DNA of 64,000 bases. Origin: Mycobacterium asiaticum (GTDB lineage Bacteria; Actinomycetota; Actinomycetes; Mycobacteriales; Mycobacteriaceae). The notes under the pieces were generated by a model. The model saw only the letters and a list, made by a program, of their open reading frames with translations. It ran no database searches and had not been told where the DNA came from. The DNA is taken from NCBI RefSeq assembly GCF_001673365.1, contig NZ_LZLS01000086.1:1-64000 (forward strand), in the 5' to 3' direction. A program made the position numbers and the translations under genes. Of the stretch, positions 1 through 9,126 are shown piece by piece; within the stretch, counting starts at the first letter, position 1; every line of letters begins with the position of its first letter.

Positions 1-77
1 GGCCGCTCTTGCGATCGCGAGGGGTCCGATGGTCGCGACCCGCGGCGACCGGCCTGCGGCCGCTCTTGCGATCGCGA
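1..77. repeat. Partial tandem repeat at the left edge
   Basis: The 20-base string GGCCGCTCTTGCGATCGCGA occurs at 1-20 and again at 58-77, a period of 57 bases. After each copy the next bases are similar but diverged (GGGGTCCG against CTAGTCCG). The first copy is cut by the window edge, so copy number is unknown. It lies just past the stop of the DUF3099 gene and looks like a decayed minisatellite of the kind found in mycobacterial intergenic regions. Confidence 0.6.
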
Positions 78-491
78 CTAGTCCGAACCGTCGGCGTCGA
101 TGTAAGGCGTATCCGACTGCCGCGGGGCGCTCGGGCGACTCTCGAGAGCCACTGTCTCAGAACTCGCGGACAACGGCGTGTGCTGCCGGGCCGCGTCGAA
201 GCGTCGTGGCTCGTCGGCGCCGCGCGGAGGACGGTCGTTGGCGATCAGGACGGCCATCCACGGCAGCGGTATTGAGCCGGCGACGATCAGCAGTGAGATA
301 AGACCGTTGTGCCAGGCGCCGTACGCGAAAGCGGCCAACAGGAGCGCAGGGATGCGGAACGCCATGAGCGTCAGGTATTTACGCACCCGCGCTCGATGCT
401 GCACCTCGTAGGAAGGTGCAGCTGCAGTGATCAGTACCGGGCGGCCGTCGTCATCGAAACCGTCGAAACTCAGCTCGGGGCCGCGCTTCAT
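78..491 (-). CDS. DUF3099 family membrane protein (Rv2709-like)
   Basis: This small membrane protein of unknown function has 137 aa. A polar N-terminus is followed by a basic stretch and two hydrophobic segments at about residues 40-58 and 64-84, joined by a short turn, so both ends are probably cytoplasmic. The C-terminal 50 residues are polar and rich in Arg, Ser and Pro, without a recognisable domain. Family membership rests on overall resemblance to the actinobacterial DUF3099 group and on position: it is two genes from yihY and close to sigA, as Rv2709 is in M. tuberculosis. The neighbouring DUF3039 gene is divergent. Confidence 0.75.
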   Translation of the reverse strand: MKRGPELSFDGFDDDGRPVLITAAAPSYEVQHRARVRKYLTLMAFRIPALLLAAFAYGAWHNGLISLLIVAGSIPLPWMAVLIANDRPPRGADEPRRFDAARQHTPLSASSETVALESRPSAPRQSDTPYIDADGSD

Positions 492-558
492 CCCTCCACT
501 GTGTCACAGATAAAGCGATCGTGACTCTGCGGTGTCAGACCGGAGGTCAGGAGGCACA

Positions 559-807
559 ATGTTAGGAATGGAGACCCAGACGATCGAGCGCACCGACGCC
601 GACGAACGCACCGACGACGGGACCGGTAGCGACACACCGAAGTACTTCCACTATGTGAAAAAGGACAAGATCGCCGAGAGCGCGGTCATGGGCAATCACG
701 TTGTCGCGTTGTGCGGAGAGGTATTTCCCGTCACCAAGGCCGCCAAGCCTGGGTCACCGGTGTGCCCGGACTGCAAGCAGATCTACGAGCGCCTCAAGAA
801 GGGCTGA
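559..807 (+). CDS. DUF3039 family protein (Rv2708c-like)
   Basis: An 82-aa soluble protein of unknown role, conserved in actinobacteria. An acidic N-terminus (TDADERTDDGTG) is followed by a compact domain with a CGEVFPVTKA segment and a closing CPDCKQIY motif. Three cysteines, including a CxxC pair, suggest a small metal or zinc-ribbon-like fold. The start at 559 is preferred over the upstream ATG at 532 because AGGAGG lies 5 bases before it and the resulting length equals that of the M. tuberculosis protein. Its stop abuts that of the convergent yihY gene with no gap. Confidence 0.85.
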   Translation: MLGMETQTIERTDADERTDDGTGSDTPKYFHYVKKDKIAESAVMGNHVVALCGEVFPVTKAAKPGSPVCPDCKQIYERLKKG

Positions 808-1845
808 TCACGTCTTCGGCTCCACCGGGGCTTCCACCGGGGGAGTAGTGGCAAGGTCGGTCTCGGCGGTCTGTGGGACCGCTTTTGCCCGTGGCGGCCC
901 CGGGTCTGGGGTCCCGGCCACACGGGAGGTACGACGAACGATCCAGTTGCGCACCCGGTGCGCATGGGTTGCCGGAGCGGGCCACTCTTCCTGGATCGCG
1001 GCGTTGAGCTCGGCGCCGATCATGATCGAAAAGCCGCCGAAGAAAGCGAACAGCAGAAACGCGATCGGCGTGGCCAGCGCACCGTAGGTGTAACCGGTGC
1101 TGCCTATCCATCTCAAATACAGACGCAAGCCCAGAGTGGCGACCAAAAAGACCACGGTGGCCAGGATCGTGCCCGGTATCAGCCGATGCGTGGGCAGCGG
1201 AACCGGCAGCGCCACCCGGTACAGCACCGTCACGCCGGCCATCAGGCCCAGGATCAACACCGGGTAGTAGCCGTAGTGCAGCAGATTCTGCAGACCGAGA
1301 GGGATGTGCTCGCTCACTTTGCGCGGACCTACCACCGCCACCGGCGCGGTGATCACCACGAACGCAAGCATCACGATGTAGATGAACAGCGCGAAGAATC
1401 GCTGGCGAACCGGATGGCGCAAGGGTGTCTGATCGTGGGCCTCCACGATCGCGTCTACGAATGACGAAACCGCAGAGGACCCCGCCCACAAGGAGATCAG
1501 GAACCCCAGCGAGGCCACCTCGCCGCCGGCGTGGGTAGTGATGTCGCGGATGGTGGGCTCGATGATCTCGTTGACCACGTTGTGGGAAAAGAAGTTACGG
1601 GCCGTGGACAGGGTGCTCTTGATGATCGAGGGCAAGGTGTCGGCACCGAAAAGCGGCGCAATCCAGGCCAGCGTTCCCAAAATCCCCAGCAGCAGCGGCG
1701 GCGTTGAGAGACACGTCCAAAAACCTGCTTCCGCCGACTCGGAGAAAATTGAGTCGTCCCACGCTTTGGATAACGTCCTACGACTGATTCGTAAGATGTG
1801 GTGGCGAGATGGTTTAGGGACCTGGTCGCTCATTCCGTCCAGCAT
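808..1845 (-). CDS. YihY/BrkB-type multi-spanning membrane protein (Rv2707-like)
   Basis: A 345-aa integral membrane protein of the YihY (former RNase BN, virulence factor BrkB) family; its activity is not established. About six hydrophobic segments run through residues 45-280, including a SLWAGSSAVSS stretch in the third and a late GGFSIMIGAELNAA stretch typical of the family. The last 55 residues are a polar Pro/Ala/Thr-rich tail, probably cytoplasmic. The start is uncertain: an ATG at 1833 is equally possible and would remove four residues. It sits downstream of the small DUF7455-like gene on the same strand. Confidence 0.8.
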   Translation of the reverse strand: MLDGMSDQVPKPSRHHILRISRRTLSKAWDDSIFSESAEAGFWTCLSTPPLLLGILGTLAWIAPLFGADTLPSIIKSTLSTARNFFSHNVVNEIIEPTIRDITTHAGGEVASLGFLISLWAGSSAVSSFVDAIVEAHDQTPLRHPVRQRFFALFIYIVMLAFVVITAPVAVVGPRKVSEHIPLGLQNLLHYGYYPVLILGLMAGVTVLYRVALPVPLPTHRLIPGTILATVVFLVATLGLRLYLRWIGSTGYTYGALATPIAFLLFAFFGGFSIMIGAELNAAIQEEWPAPATHAHRVRNWIVRRTSRVAGTPDPGPPRAKAVPQTAETDLATTPPVEAPVEPKT

Positions 1846-1897
1846 TGCCGATCAAAGCACGGACGGCTCGCATTGCCGCCGGGCGAGTTCGGCGCAA

Positions 1898-2083
1898 CTA
1901 CTCCCCGCTGACCTCAAGCACGGCCGACAGCTCGATCAACTTAGCCTCGTGCTTGTTGGCGTGGTGCTGGCAGAAGAGGAGCTCAGCTCCGGACGGCAGC
2001 TTGGCGCGAACCCGGGCGGCTGCACTGCAGCGGTCGCACCTGTCGGCGCGAGTCAGCTCGGGACTGGTCAGAGTTGCGTTCAT
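1898..2083 (-). CDS. Small four-cysteine protein, DUF7455-like
   Basis: A 61-aa protein preceded by a strong ribosome site (GGAGGAGCC then ATG). Its core has two cysteine-containing clusters: a CDRC pair near residues 17-20 and a CQHH motif near residues 38-41, an arrangement of Cys and His likely to bind zinc. The function is unknown. Similar small proteins lie close to sigA in other actinobacteria. A sequence resembling an extracytoplasmic-sigma promoter lies upstream (2119-2145), so a link to thiol stress is conceivable but unproven. Confidence 0.75.
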   Translation of the reverse strand: MNATLTSPELTRADRCDRCSAAARVRAKLPSGAELLFCQHHANKHEAKLIELSAVLEVSGE

Positions 2084-2118
2084 GGCTCCTCCGTTCTGGC
2101 GATAAATTCACTCTGTCA

Positions 2119-2145
2119 GACGTTCGAAGTTTTCGCCTTGTTCCC
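2119..2145 (-). promoter_or_regulatory. Candidate SigH/SigE-type promoter for the four-cysteine gene
   Basis: Read on the minus strand, GGGAACA (2145-2139) is followed after 16 bases by CGTC (2122-2119). The M. tuberculosis SigH consensus, as I remember it, is GGGAAYA-N16-17-CGTT, so one -10 base differs. It would start RNA about 25-30 bases before the 2083 start codon, leaving room for the GGAGG site. Confidence 0.4.
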
Positions 2146-2210
2146 CGAGCGTTATAGGGTGTGTCGTTTCTCACGAATATTTGCCCAAAATTCGGGCAGG
2201 CTAATCACTT

Positions 2211-2591
2211 ATGCCAACTACTTCTGATTTGTTGGTGCGTTTGTGTTCTGAGCAGGAGTGGTCCTCGGCCCGCGGCACCGGTTGGATCCAACCGGACCCC
2301 GACGAATCAGGCAGCGCGGAGTTCGTCCACCTGTCGACGATCGAGCAGGTGCACCTGCCCGCCAACCGGCTCTACCGCGGTCGCCGCGACATGGTTCTGC
2401 TCTACGTCGACTCCGCTGAACTGGGCGCGCCGCTGCGGTGGGAACCGGGCGTTCCGACCGACCCGGATTCGATGCGGTTCCCGCACCTGTACGGCCCGCT
2501 GCCGGTGGCAGCCGTCCGCAAGGCTGTCGGGTATCAGCCAGCGGCCGATGGGAGCTTCTCGGCGCTCCTGGACGGTCAGGACACGACGTAG
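2211..2591 (+). CDS. DUF952 family protein (Rv2705c-like)
   Basis: A 126-aa protein of the DUF952 group, a small fold related to ADP-ribosyl-transferase-like proteins, with no experimentally settled function that I know of. Family hallmarks visible here are the FVHLSTIEQV segment (residues 39-48), a Tyr-Arg-Gly turn near 60, and the HLYGPLPVAAV stretch near residue 98. The last five codons overlap, on the opposite strand, the remnant of a ridA gene. In M. tuberculosis the same two genes are convergent, so the overlap is ancestral. Confidence 0.85.
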   Translation: MPTTSDLLVRLCSEQEWSSARGTGWIQPDPDESGSAEFVHLSTIEQVHLPANRLYRGRRDMVLLYVDSAELGAPLRWEPGVPTDPDSMRFPHLYGPLPVAAVRKAVGYQPAADGSFSALLDGQDTT

Positions 2592-2635
2592 GCGTCGGCT
2601 TCGATCTCTACCAACAGATCCGGCGCAACGAGACG
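2576..2635 (-). pseudogene. ridA remnant (last 19 codons; Rv2704-like)
   Basis: On the minus strand, 19 codons plus a stop read RLVAPDLLVEIEADAYVVS. This is the characteristic C-terminus of RidA/YjgF-family enamine deaminases, whose usual ending has LVAPDLLVEIEA. An in-frame stop codon lies immediately before the Arg, and nothing resembling the rest of RidA exists between here and sigA. In M. tuberculosis a full-length RidA-like gene (Rv2704) occupies this position. The body of the gene has been deleted, leaving the end that overlaps the DUF952 gene. Confidence 0.8.
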
Positions 2636-2811
2636 TCATGCCGGCTAGCTGACATTGCGTCACCCTACGGTGGTGCTTTATGTCCGACGCCTTCCGCTGG
2701 TGGCTGCGCAGGGTGGGCAGATGCGCGGCACCGGCGATGCGTGCGGTGGCCTGCGTTGTGGCCTACACGAGAGGCGCGACGATCAGGTTGTTGTGATCGC
2801 AGTGGAATTGC

Positions 2812-4296
<1,485 letters not shown>

Positions 4297-4430
4297 ATAC
4301 ACCCCTTCGGTTGGACGCACTTCCGGTGGGTCTGGGCATGGTTGACCGAAAGTGTCTTCTATCTCGAGTGTCGGCGTTTGATACCAGCGCGAGTATCGCG
4401 CGCTATCGGTTTGGGCGGCCGCCGACGACC

Positions 4431-4436
4431 ATTGTA
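4431..4436 (-). promoter_or_regulatory. Candidate -10 element of a sigA promoter
   Basis: The minus strand reads TACAAT, a near-consensus sigma-70 -10, about 135 bases before the sigA start codon in the gap after ppgK. No convincing -35 was found at 16-18 bases. A long leader for sigA would follow from this position. Confidence 0.4.
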
Positions 4437-4473
4437 ACTTCACCGGGCGCTCCTACTGGCCGAGCGCGCAAAA

Positions 4474-5256
4474 TCAGTGCGTCACGTCCTGGGTTGAGGC
4501 CATGGCCGCGCCGACGATGCCCGCGGCGTTCTGCAGTACAGCAGGCACGACGGGGGTGCGGTTTTCCAGCAGATGCACCCATTTGTCGGCTTTACGGCTG
4601 ATTCCGCCGCCGGCAATGAACAAATCGGGCCAGATCGCGTTCTCGATGGCGACCAGCACCTTGGTCACCTGCTTGGTCCATTTCTCGTAGCTCCACCCAT
4701 TGCGTTCCTTCACCGACGACGCGGCCCGATGCTCGGCTTCCTTGCCGCCGACCTCGATGTGACCGAATTCGGTGTTCGGAATCAGCTTGCCGTTGTGGAT
4801 GACGGCCGAACCGATACCGGTGCCGAAGGTGAGCAGGACGACTAGCCCCTCATGGCCTTTGCCCGCGCCGTAACGTTCCTCGGCCAGTCCGGCCGCGTCG
4901 GCGTCATTGAGAATGGTCACGTCCTGTCCGGACAGTTCGGCGCTGATGATGTCGCGGGCGTTGGTCCCGATCCAACTCTTGTCCACGTTGGCCGCGGTTT
5001 GCACGATGCCGTGGGTGACAACGCCCGGGTAAGTGACTCCGAGTGGACCGGTCCACTCGAATCGGTTGACGACTTCGGCGATGGTCTTGCCCACCGCTTT
5101 CGGGGTGGCCGGTTGCGGTGTCAGCAGTTTGATTCGGTCCCCGATCAACTGCCCGGTGTCCAGATCGACGATCGCGCCCTTGATGCCGCTGCCTCCGACG
5201 TCGATTCCGAATCCTTGACGCTGTGGCGAATCGGTTCCGGGAACAGTGCTGGTCAT
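4474..5256 (-). CDS. ppgK: Polyphosphate glucokinase
   Basis: This 260-aa ROK-family enzyme phosphorylates glucose to glucose-6-phosphate using inorganic polyphosphate or ATP. The phosphate-binding motif GFGIDVGGSGIKGAIVDL is at residues 13-30, the catalytic Asp lies in LNDADAAGLAEE, and LLTFGTGIGSAVIHNG is the second phosphate loop. The start at 5256 is supported by GAGGAGATTCCG immediately upstream and a length close to the 265-aa M. tuberculosis enzyme; the longer upstream frame is non-homologous. It lies upstream of sigA on the same strand and is divergent from suhB, the same arrangement as in M. tuberculosis. Confidence 0.95.
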   Translation of the reverse strand: MTSTVPGTDSPQRQGFGIDVGGSGIKGAIVDLDTGQLIGDRIKLLTPQPATPKAVGKTIAEVVNRFEWTGPLGVTYPGVVTHGIVQTAANVDKSWIGTNARDIISAELSGQDVTILNDADAAGLAEERYGAGKGHEGLVVLLTFGTGIGSAVIHNGKLIPNTEFGHIEVGGKEAEHRAASSVKERNGWSYEKWTKQVTKVLVAIENAIWPDLFIAGGGISRKADKWVHLLENRTPVVPAVLQNAAGIVGAAMASTQDVTH

Positions 5257-5362
5257 CGGAATCTCCTCGACGAGACAAAGTTGTCCGCTCACCTTATAGC
5301 GACTATTGGGAGTCATCGGGTTGCGCCCATGAGGAACTTCGCGGTTGTGGTGCGATAGGCCT

Positions 5363-6241
5363 GTGACTCCACCGGATAACGCCCCCGCGCTACTGCGCGA
5401 AATCGCCGAAGCCGTGGCAGCGGAGGCGGCCGCATTCGTTCGGAACCGGCGCGCAGAGGTCTTCGGGACCCGAAACGGCGGTACCAATTCCGCGGTGCGC
5501 GCAAAGACCACTCCGACCGACCCGGTGACCGTGGTGGACACCGAGACCGAGAATCTGGTCCGTGATCGCCTGGCTCGACGGCGGCCGGATGATCTGATTC
5601 TGGGCGAAGAAGGCGGCGGCCCAAGCGATTTGACCAGTGATTTGACCGGTGACGCCGGAAATACCGTGGTCTGGGTGCTCGATCCCATCGACGGCACGGT
5701 CAACTTCGTCTACGGCATCCCGGCGTACTCGGTGTCGATCGGTGCCCAGGTGGGAGGGGTGTCGGTAGCCGGGGCGGTGGCCGATGTCGTTGCCGGACGC
5801 GTGTATTCGGCCGCGGTCGGCCTTGGGGCGCATGTCACCGATGAGCACGGGAGGCACCCGTTGCGGTGCACCGATGTGCAAGATCTCTCGATGGCCTTGC
5901 TGGGCACCGGATTCGGCTACTCGCCGCCGCGCCGGGCCCATCAGGCCGCTTTGCTGGCGCGGATGCTGCCGGTGGTGCGCGACGTGCGGCGGATCGGTTC
6001 GGCGGCATTGGATTTGTGCATGGTCGCCGAAGGGCGGTTGGACGCGTACTACGAGCACGGGTTGCAGGTGTGGGACGGCGCGGCCGGCGCTCTGATCGCG
6101 GCCGAGGCGGGTGCGTGCGTGGTGTTGCCTCCGCCGGATGGGGATGGTGCCGGCCTGGTTCTCGCCGCGGCGCCGGGTATTGCCGACCAGTTGCTGGCGG
6201 CGCTGGGGGAGTTCGGCGGTTTGGATCCGATCCCGGATTGA
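5363..6241 (+). CDS. suhB: Inositol monophosphatase family protein SuhB
   Basis: A Mg-dependent phosphatase of the IMPase family, 292 aa, expected to release inositol for phosphatidylinositol and mycothiol synthesis. All three metal motifs are visible: GEEGGG (residues 82-87), DPIDGTVNF (residues 108-116) and WDGAAGALIAAEAG, where many family members have WDxAAG. The GTG start at 5363 is preferred over the 5345 ATG because the N-terminus then matches other mycobacterial SuhB proteins (TPPDNAPALLREIAE). No strong ribosome site precedes it. The convergent cei gene starts its stop 3 bases after this stop. Confidence 0.92.
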   Translation: MTPPDNAPALLREIAEAVAAEAAAFVRNRRAEVFGTRNGGTNSAVRAKTTPTDPVTVVDTETENLVRDRLARRRPDDLILGEEGGGPSDLTSDLTGDAGNTVVWVLDPIDGTVNFVYGIPAYSVSIGAQVGGVSVAGAVADVVAGRVYSAAVGLGAHVTDEHGRHPLRCTDVQDLSMALLGTGFGYSPPRRAHQAALLARMLPVVRDVRRIGSAALDLCMVAEGRLDAYYEHGLQVWDGAAGALIAAEAGACVVLPPPDGDGAGLVLAAAPGIADQLLAALGEFGGLDPIPD

Positions 6242-6244
6242 GCC

Positions 6245-6898
6245 TCAGCAGCTGTTGGCGTGGATCTTTGCCAGCAGTGCGTGATCAGCCGGTTCGCTGG
6301 CGCCGGGCCGCAGGCTGGCAAGTACGGCGTCGATGTCGTCGTTGTGCGCCAGCGAGTTGAAGTCGGTTCCCAGTGCGAGGTCGACAGAGTCGTCGCCGCG
6401 GCTGTCGTGAAACAGCTCGGTGCACGGCGCCACCAACCACAGCGCGGCCGCGGTGGCTTGTCCCGCTGTGCCGAACCGAATCTGCCCCTGGCAGTTCAGT
6501 CGGGTCCCGGCATAGATCGGGTCGTTGGCAGAAGTTGGCTGGGCGAAGCCCAGGTCCTGCAGCGCGCCGGCCACATCACCGGCCTGGCCGCCGCGGCCGC
6601 TCGCGTTGAGCACGTGCACCCTGGTCTCGGCGAGTTTGGCGGGCGTGACGTCCACCATCTCCGACCGCGATACGGGCTCGCCGAGCTTGCCGGGAGCCGC
6701 GGTGCCGGTGGGCTCCGGGGGAGGGTTGCACACAGCGACCTCCCGCACGTCTGTCGGTCGGGTCAGGGCCACCGTCCACACCACAGCCGTCGCCACCACG
6801 AGAAGAATCACCACGATGATGGCGGGGCGGGGATTGCGGCGACGGAAGGGTCTGCCGTGCTTATCGAAGGCGGTACCCTCGGTGATGTGTGCGACCAC
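6245..6898 (-). CDS. cei: Cell envelope integrity protein Cei (LytR_C domain)
   Basis: A 217-aa membrane-anchored extracytoplasmic protein equivalent to Rv2700, which is known to be needed for envelope integrity in M. tuberculosis. A basic cytoplasmic N-terminus (KHGRPFRRRNPRP) precedes one transmembrane segment at about residues 25-46. The exported part has a LytR_C domain, with VHVLNASGRGGQAGDVAGAL near residues 94-113, and four cysteines likely to form disulfides, the last being the C-terminal residue. The start is GTG at 6898. It is divergent from the DUF4193 gene across a gap holding a CRP-type palindrome. Confidence 0.93.
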   Translation of the reverse strand: MVAHITEGTAFDKHGRPFRRRNPRPAIIVVILLVVATAVVWTVALTRPTDVREVAVCNPPPEPTGTAAPGKLGEPVSRSEMVDVTPAKLAETRVHVLNASGRGGQAGDVAGALQDLGFAQPTSANDPIYAGTRLNCQGQIRFGTAGQATAAALWLVAPCTELFHDSRGDDSVDLALGTDFNSLAHNDDIDAVLASLRPGASEPADHALLAKIHANSC

Positions 6899-6961
6899 AC
6901 ACGCACTCTAGTGGCACGGTAAACGCACCGTTTAAGGCCAGATACAAGGGTCAACTCAGTG

Positions 6962-6979
6962 GTGTGACGTAAATCACAC
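6962..6979. promoter_or_regulatory. CRP/FNR-family operator
   Basis: GTGTGA-CGTAAA-TCACAC is a perfect inverted repeat with 6-base arms and contains TGTGACGTAAATCACA, an exact match to the TGTGA-N6-TCACA consensus of Crp and of mycobacterial CRP (Rv3676). It sits in the divergent gap between cei (start 6898) and the DUF4193 gene (start 7088), about 64 and 109 bases from the two start codons, so it could act on either. Confidence 0.8.
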
Positions 6980-7087
6980 TGGATTCAGCCTCAATACGGG
7001 CACCAATCATTTGGTGCAGGCGTTCGACGCTGGTACAAAGCGTTCCTTGAACTGATACGGCACTGAGGGGTTGGGACGGGGAGAAAA

Positions 7088-7390
7088 ATGCCTACCGACT
7101 ATGACGCTCCGCGGCGTACCGAGACGGACGACGTCTCGGAAGACTCGCTGGAGGAGCTCAAAGCGAGACGGAACGAGGCTGCATCGGCGGTGGTCGACGT
7201 CGATGAGTCCGAGTCCGCAGAGTCTTTTGAGCTGCCTGGTGCCGACCTGTCCGGCGAAGAACTCTCGGTGCGCGTGATTCCCAAGCAAGCCGACGAGTTC
7301 ACTTGCTCGAGTTGCTTTTTGGTGCAACACCGCAGCCGGCTGGCCACCGAGAAGAACGGCTTGATGATCTGTACCGACTGCGCAGCCTGA
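7088..7390 (+). CDS. DUF4193 family zinc-ribbon-like protein (Rv2699c-like)
   Basis: A 100-aa acidic actinobacterial protein of unknown function. The N-terminal half is polar and charged, with an EDSLEELKARRNEA helix. The C-terminal half ends in two CxxC knuckles, CSSC (residues 77-80) and CTDC (residues 95-98), typical of a zinc ribbon. A GGGGAG ribosome site precedes the ATG. It is divergent from cei with a CRP-like site between them, and the stop is 9 bases from that of the convergent DUF3093 gene. Confidence 0.9.
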   Translation: MPTDYDAPRRTETDDVSEDSLEELKARRNEAASAVVDVDESESAESFELPGADLSGEELSVRVIPKQADEFTCSSCFLVQHRSRLATEKNGLMICTDCAA

Positions 7391-7399
7391 CAGTCGAAC

Positions 7400-7876
7400 T
7401 CAGCTTCTCAGGGCCGACAGCACCCGCTCGGGGTGACGGCAACTCACCAGCCAGTACGGCGTTGGATCGTCGGGATCATCGAGGACTAGCAGCGCCATCG
7501 GGCCGATCCAGGCCCGGTGTACGACGAAGGCCGCCGGATCGAGTTGGCGGCCCAGCGCCGCGGACTTGGCGGTGCGCGCGACCACCGCGGACCGGGCGAT
7601 CACGGTGACGGGCAGATGCGCCTGGCCGGCCCAGAGTTCCACGGCATCGCCGTCGGCGGTGACCCTGACCTCGACCCGGCCCAGCCACAGCAACACGCCC
7701 GCGGCGACGGCGAACAGCGTCGCGTATGGCAACCAGTTCGGAAGCGAGCGCAGACCCAGATTGACCTCGAATGAAGCGATCGCCGCCAGCGCGAATCCCA
7801 GTGGCCACCACCACCAGGGCACCCACAGTCGTTCGCGATATCGCACGCTCTGCGGCGCGACCCGCGTATCGGACAC
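7400..7876 (-). CDS. DUF3093 membrane protein (Rv2698-like)
   Basis: This 158-aa protein has two adjacent N-terminal membrane segments, residues 19-37 (starting in a striking [10 protein letters not shown] run) and 47-66, followed by a roughly 90-residue cytoplasmic domain with repeating beta-strand character ([17 protein letters not shown]). The role is unknown. It is divergent from dut, 25 bases apart, and the pairing DUF3093-dut-DUF3710 is kept in mycobacteria. Confidence 0.88.
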   Translation of the reverse strand: MSDTRVAPQSVRYRERLWVPWWWWPLGFALAAIASFEVNLGLRSLPNWLPYATLFAVAAGVLLWLGRVEVRVTADGDAVELWAGQAHLPVTVIARSAVVARTAKSAALGRQLDPAAFVVHRAWIGPMALLVLDDPDDPTPYWLVSCRHPERVLSALRS

Positions 7877-7901
7877 GCGGTCAAGGGTAGTCTGTGCCCC
7901 C

Positions 7902-8366
7902 GTGTCGAACAGTCTGGCCGTAGTCCGCCTCGACCCGGGACTCCCGATGCCCAGCCGCGCTCACGAAGGCGACGCCGGGGTCGATCTGTTCAGTGCCGAA
8001 AACCTCGAGCTGCCGCCCGGGCACCGGGCCTTGGTGCGCACCGGCATCGCCGTTGCCGTCCCGTTCGGGATGGTCGGGTTGGTGCACCCGCGTTCGGGGT
8101 TGGCTTCTCGGGTCGGACTTTCGATCGTCAACAGCCCCGGCACCATCGACGCGGGTTATCGTGGCGAGATCAAGGTCGCGCTGATCAACCTGGACCCCAC
8201 CACGCCGATCGTGGTGCATCGCGGCGACCGCATCGCCCAGTTGCTCGTGCAGCGGGTCGAGTTGGTCGAGCCGGTCGAGGTGTCGTCGTTCGACGAGGCC
8301 GGACTGGCCAAAACATCCCGTGGCGACGGTGGTCACGGTTCCTCCGGCGGACATGCGAGTTTGTGA
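7902..8366 (+). CDS. dut: Deoxyuridine 5'-triphosphate nucleotidohydrolase
   Basis: A trimeric dUTPase, 154 aa, hydrolysing dUTP to dUMP and pyrophosphate to keep uracil out of DNA and feed thymidylate synthesis. The five conserved motifs are all present: GDAGVDL (motif 1), PRSGLASR (motif 2), [11 protein letters not shown] (motif 3 with the catalytic Asp), [10 protein letters not shown] (motif 4) and the flexible C-terminal [10 protein letters not shown] (motif 5). The GTG at 7902 gives exactly the M. tuberculosis length; the longer upstream frame is the reverse strand of the DUF3093 gene. The DUF3710 gene follows after 7 bases, so the two are probably cotranscribed. Confidence 0.97.
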   Translation: MSNSLAVVRLDPGLPMPSRAHEGDAGVDLFSAENLELPPGHRALVRTGIAVAVPFGMVGLVHPRSGLASRVGLSIVNSPGTIDAGYRGEIKVALINLDPTTPIVVHRGDRIAQLLVQRVELVEPVEVSSFDEAGLAKTSRGDGGHGSSGGHASL

Positions 8367-8373
8367 GTTAGCG

Positions 8374-9126
8374 ATGGCATTCGGTAGACGCAAAGACGAC
8401 AGCGACAGCACTTCGGACGAGCCGACCGCTGCGGCGGTCGAGCCCCCTGACAACGAGGCCGACGAAGAACTCGACGGTCCCTTCGACATCGAAGACTTCG
8501 ACGACCCCGCGGTCGCTGAGGTCGCCCGACTCGACCTGGGTTCGGTCCTGATCCCGATGCCGGCCGCCGGCCAGGTCCAGGTCGAGTTGACCGAGACCGG
8601 GGTCCCCAGCGCGGTCTGGGTTATCACGCCGAACGGCCGTTTCACCATCGCCGCCTACGCTGCCCCGAAGTCGGCCGGTCTGTGGCGTGAGGTGGCCAGC
8701 GAGCTCGCCGACTCGTTGCGCAAAGACTCCGCCAAGGTCTCCATCAAAGACGGCCCGTGGGGCCGCGAGGTGGTCGGGGTCGCCTCCGGAGCGGTGCGCT
8801 TCATCGGTGTCGACGGTTACCGCTGGATGATCCGGTGTGTGGTGAACGGCCCGCACGAAACTATCGACGCTCTTACCGACGAGGCGCGTGAGGCGTTGGC
8901 GGACACCGTGGTTCGACGTGGCGACACGCCGCTTCCGGTGCGGACGCCGTTGCCGGTGCAGCTGCCCGAGCCGATGATCCAGCAGCTGCGCGAAGCGGCC
9001 GCTGCCCAGGCGGCAGAAGGCGGCGAACAGGTGCAGACACCGCAGCCGTCCAACGAGCCGGTCGCCCGCCGCGGAGTCGACGGATCGGCAATGCAGCAGT
9101 TACGCAGCACCATCACCGGCGGTTAG
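8374..9126 (+). CDS. DUF3710 family protein (Rv2696c-like)
   Basis: A 250-aa soluble, acidic protein of unknown function restricted to actinobacteria. A charged, disordered N-terminus (KDDSDSTSDE) leads into a domain starting near GPFDIEDFDD, with LDLGSVLIPMP and GPWGREVVG segments recognisable in the family. The C-terminus is again low-complexity. The start at 8374 follows the dut stop by 7 bases. Its last 4 bases overlap the stop of the convergent alpha/beta hydrolase gene. Confidence 0.88.
   Translation: MAFGRRKDDSDSTSDEPTAAAVEPPDNEADEELDGPFDIEDFDDPAVAEVARLDLGSVLIPMPAAGQVQVELTETGVPSAVWVITPNGRFTIAAYAAPKSAGLWREVASELADSLRKDSAKVSIKDGPWGREVVGVASGAVRFIGVDGYRWMIRCVVNGPHETIDALTDEAREALADTVVRRGDTPLPVRTPLPVQLPEPMIQQLREAAAAQAAEGGEQVQTPQPSNEPVARRGVDGSAMQQLRSTITGG

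Noticed and set aside
2680-2796. A 38-codon plus-strand frame (MSDAFRWWLRR...) between the ridA remnant and sigA
   Set aside because: No ribosome site, homology or conserved neighbour supports it, and other overlapping frames are equally open in this GC-rich stretch.
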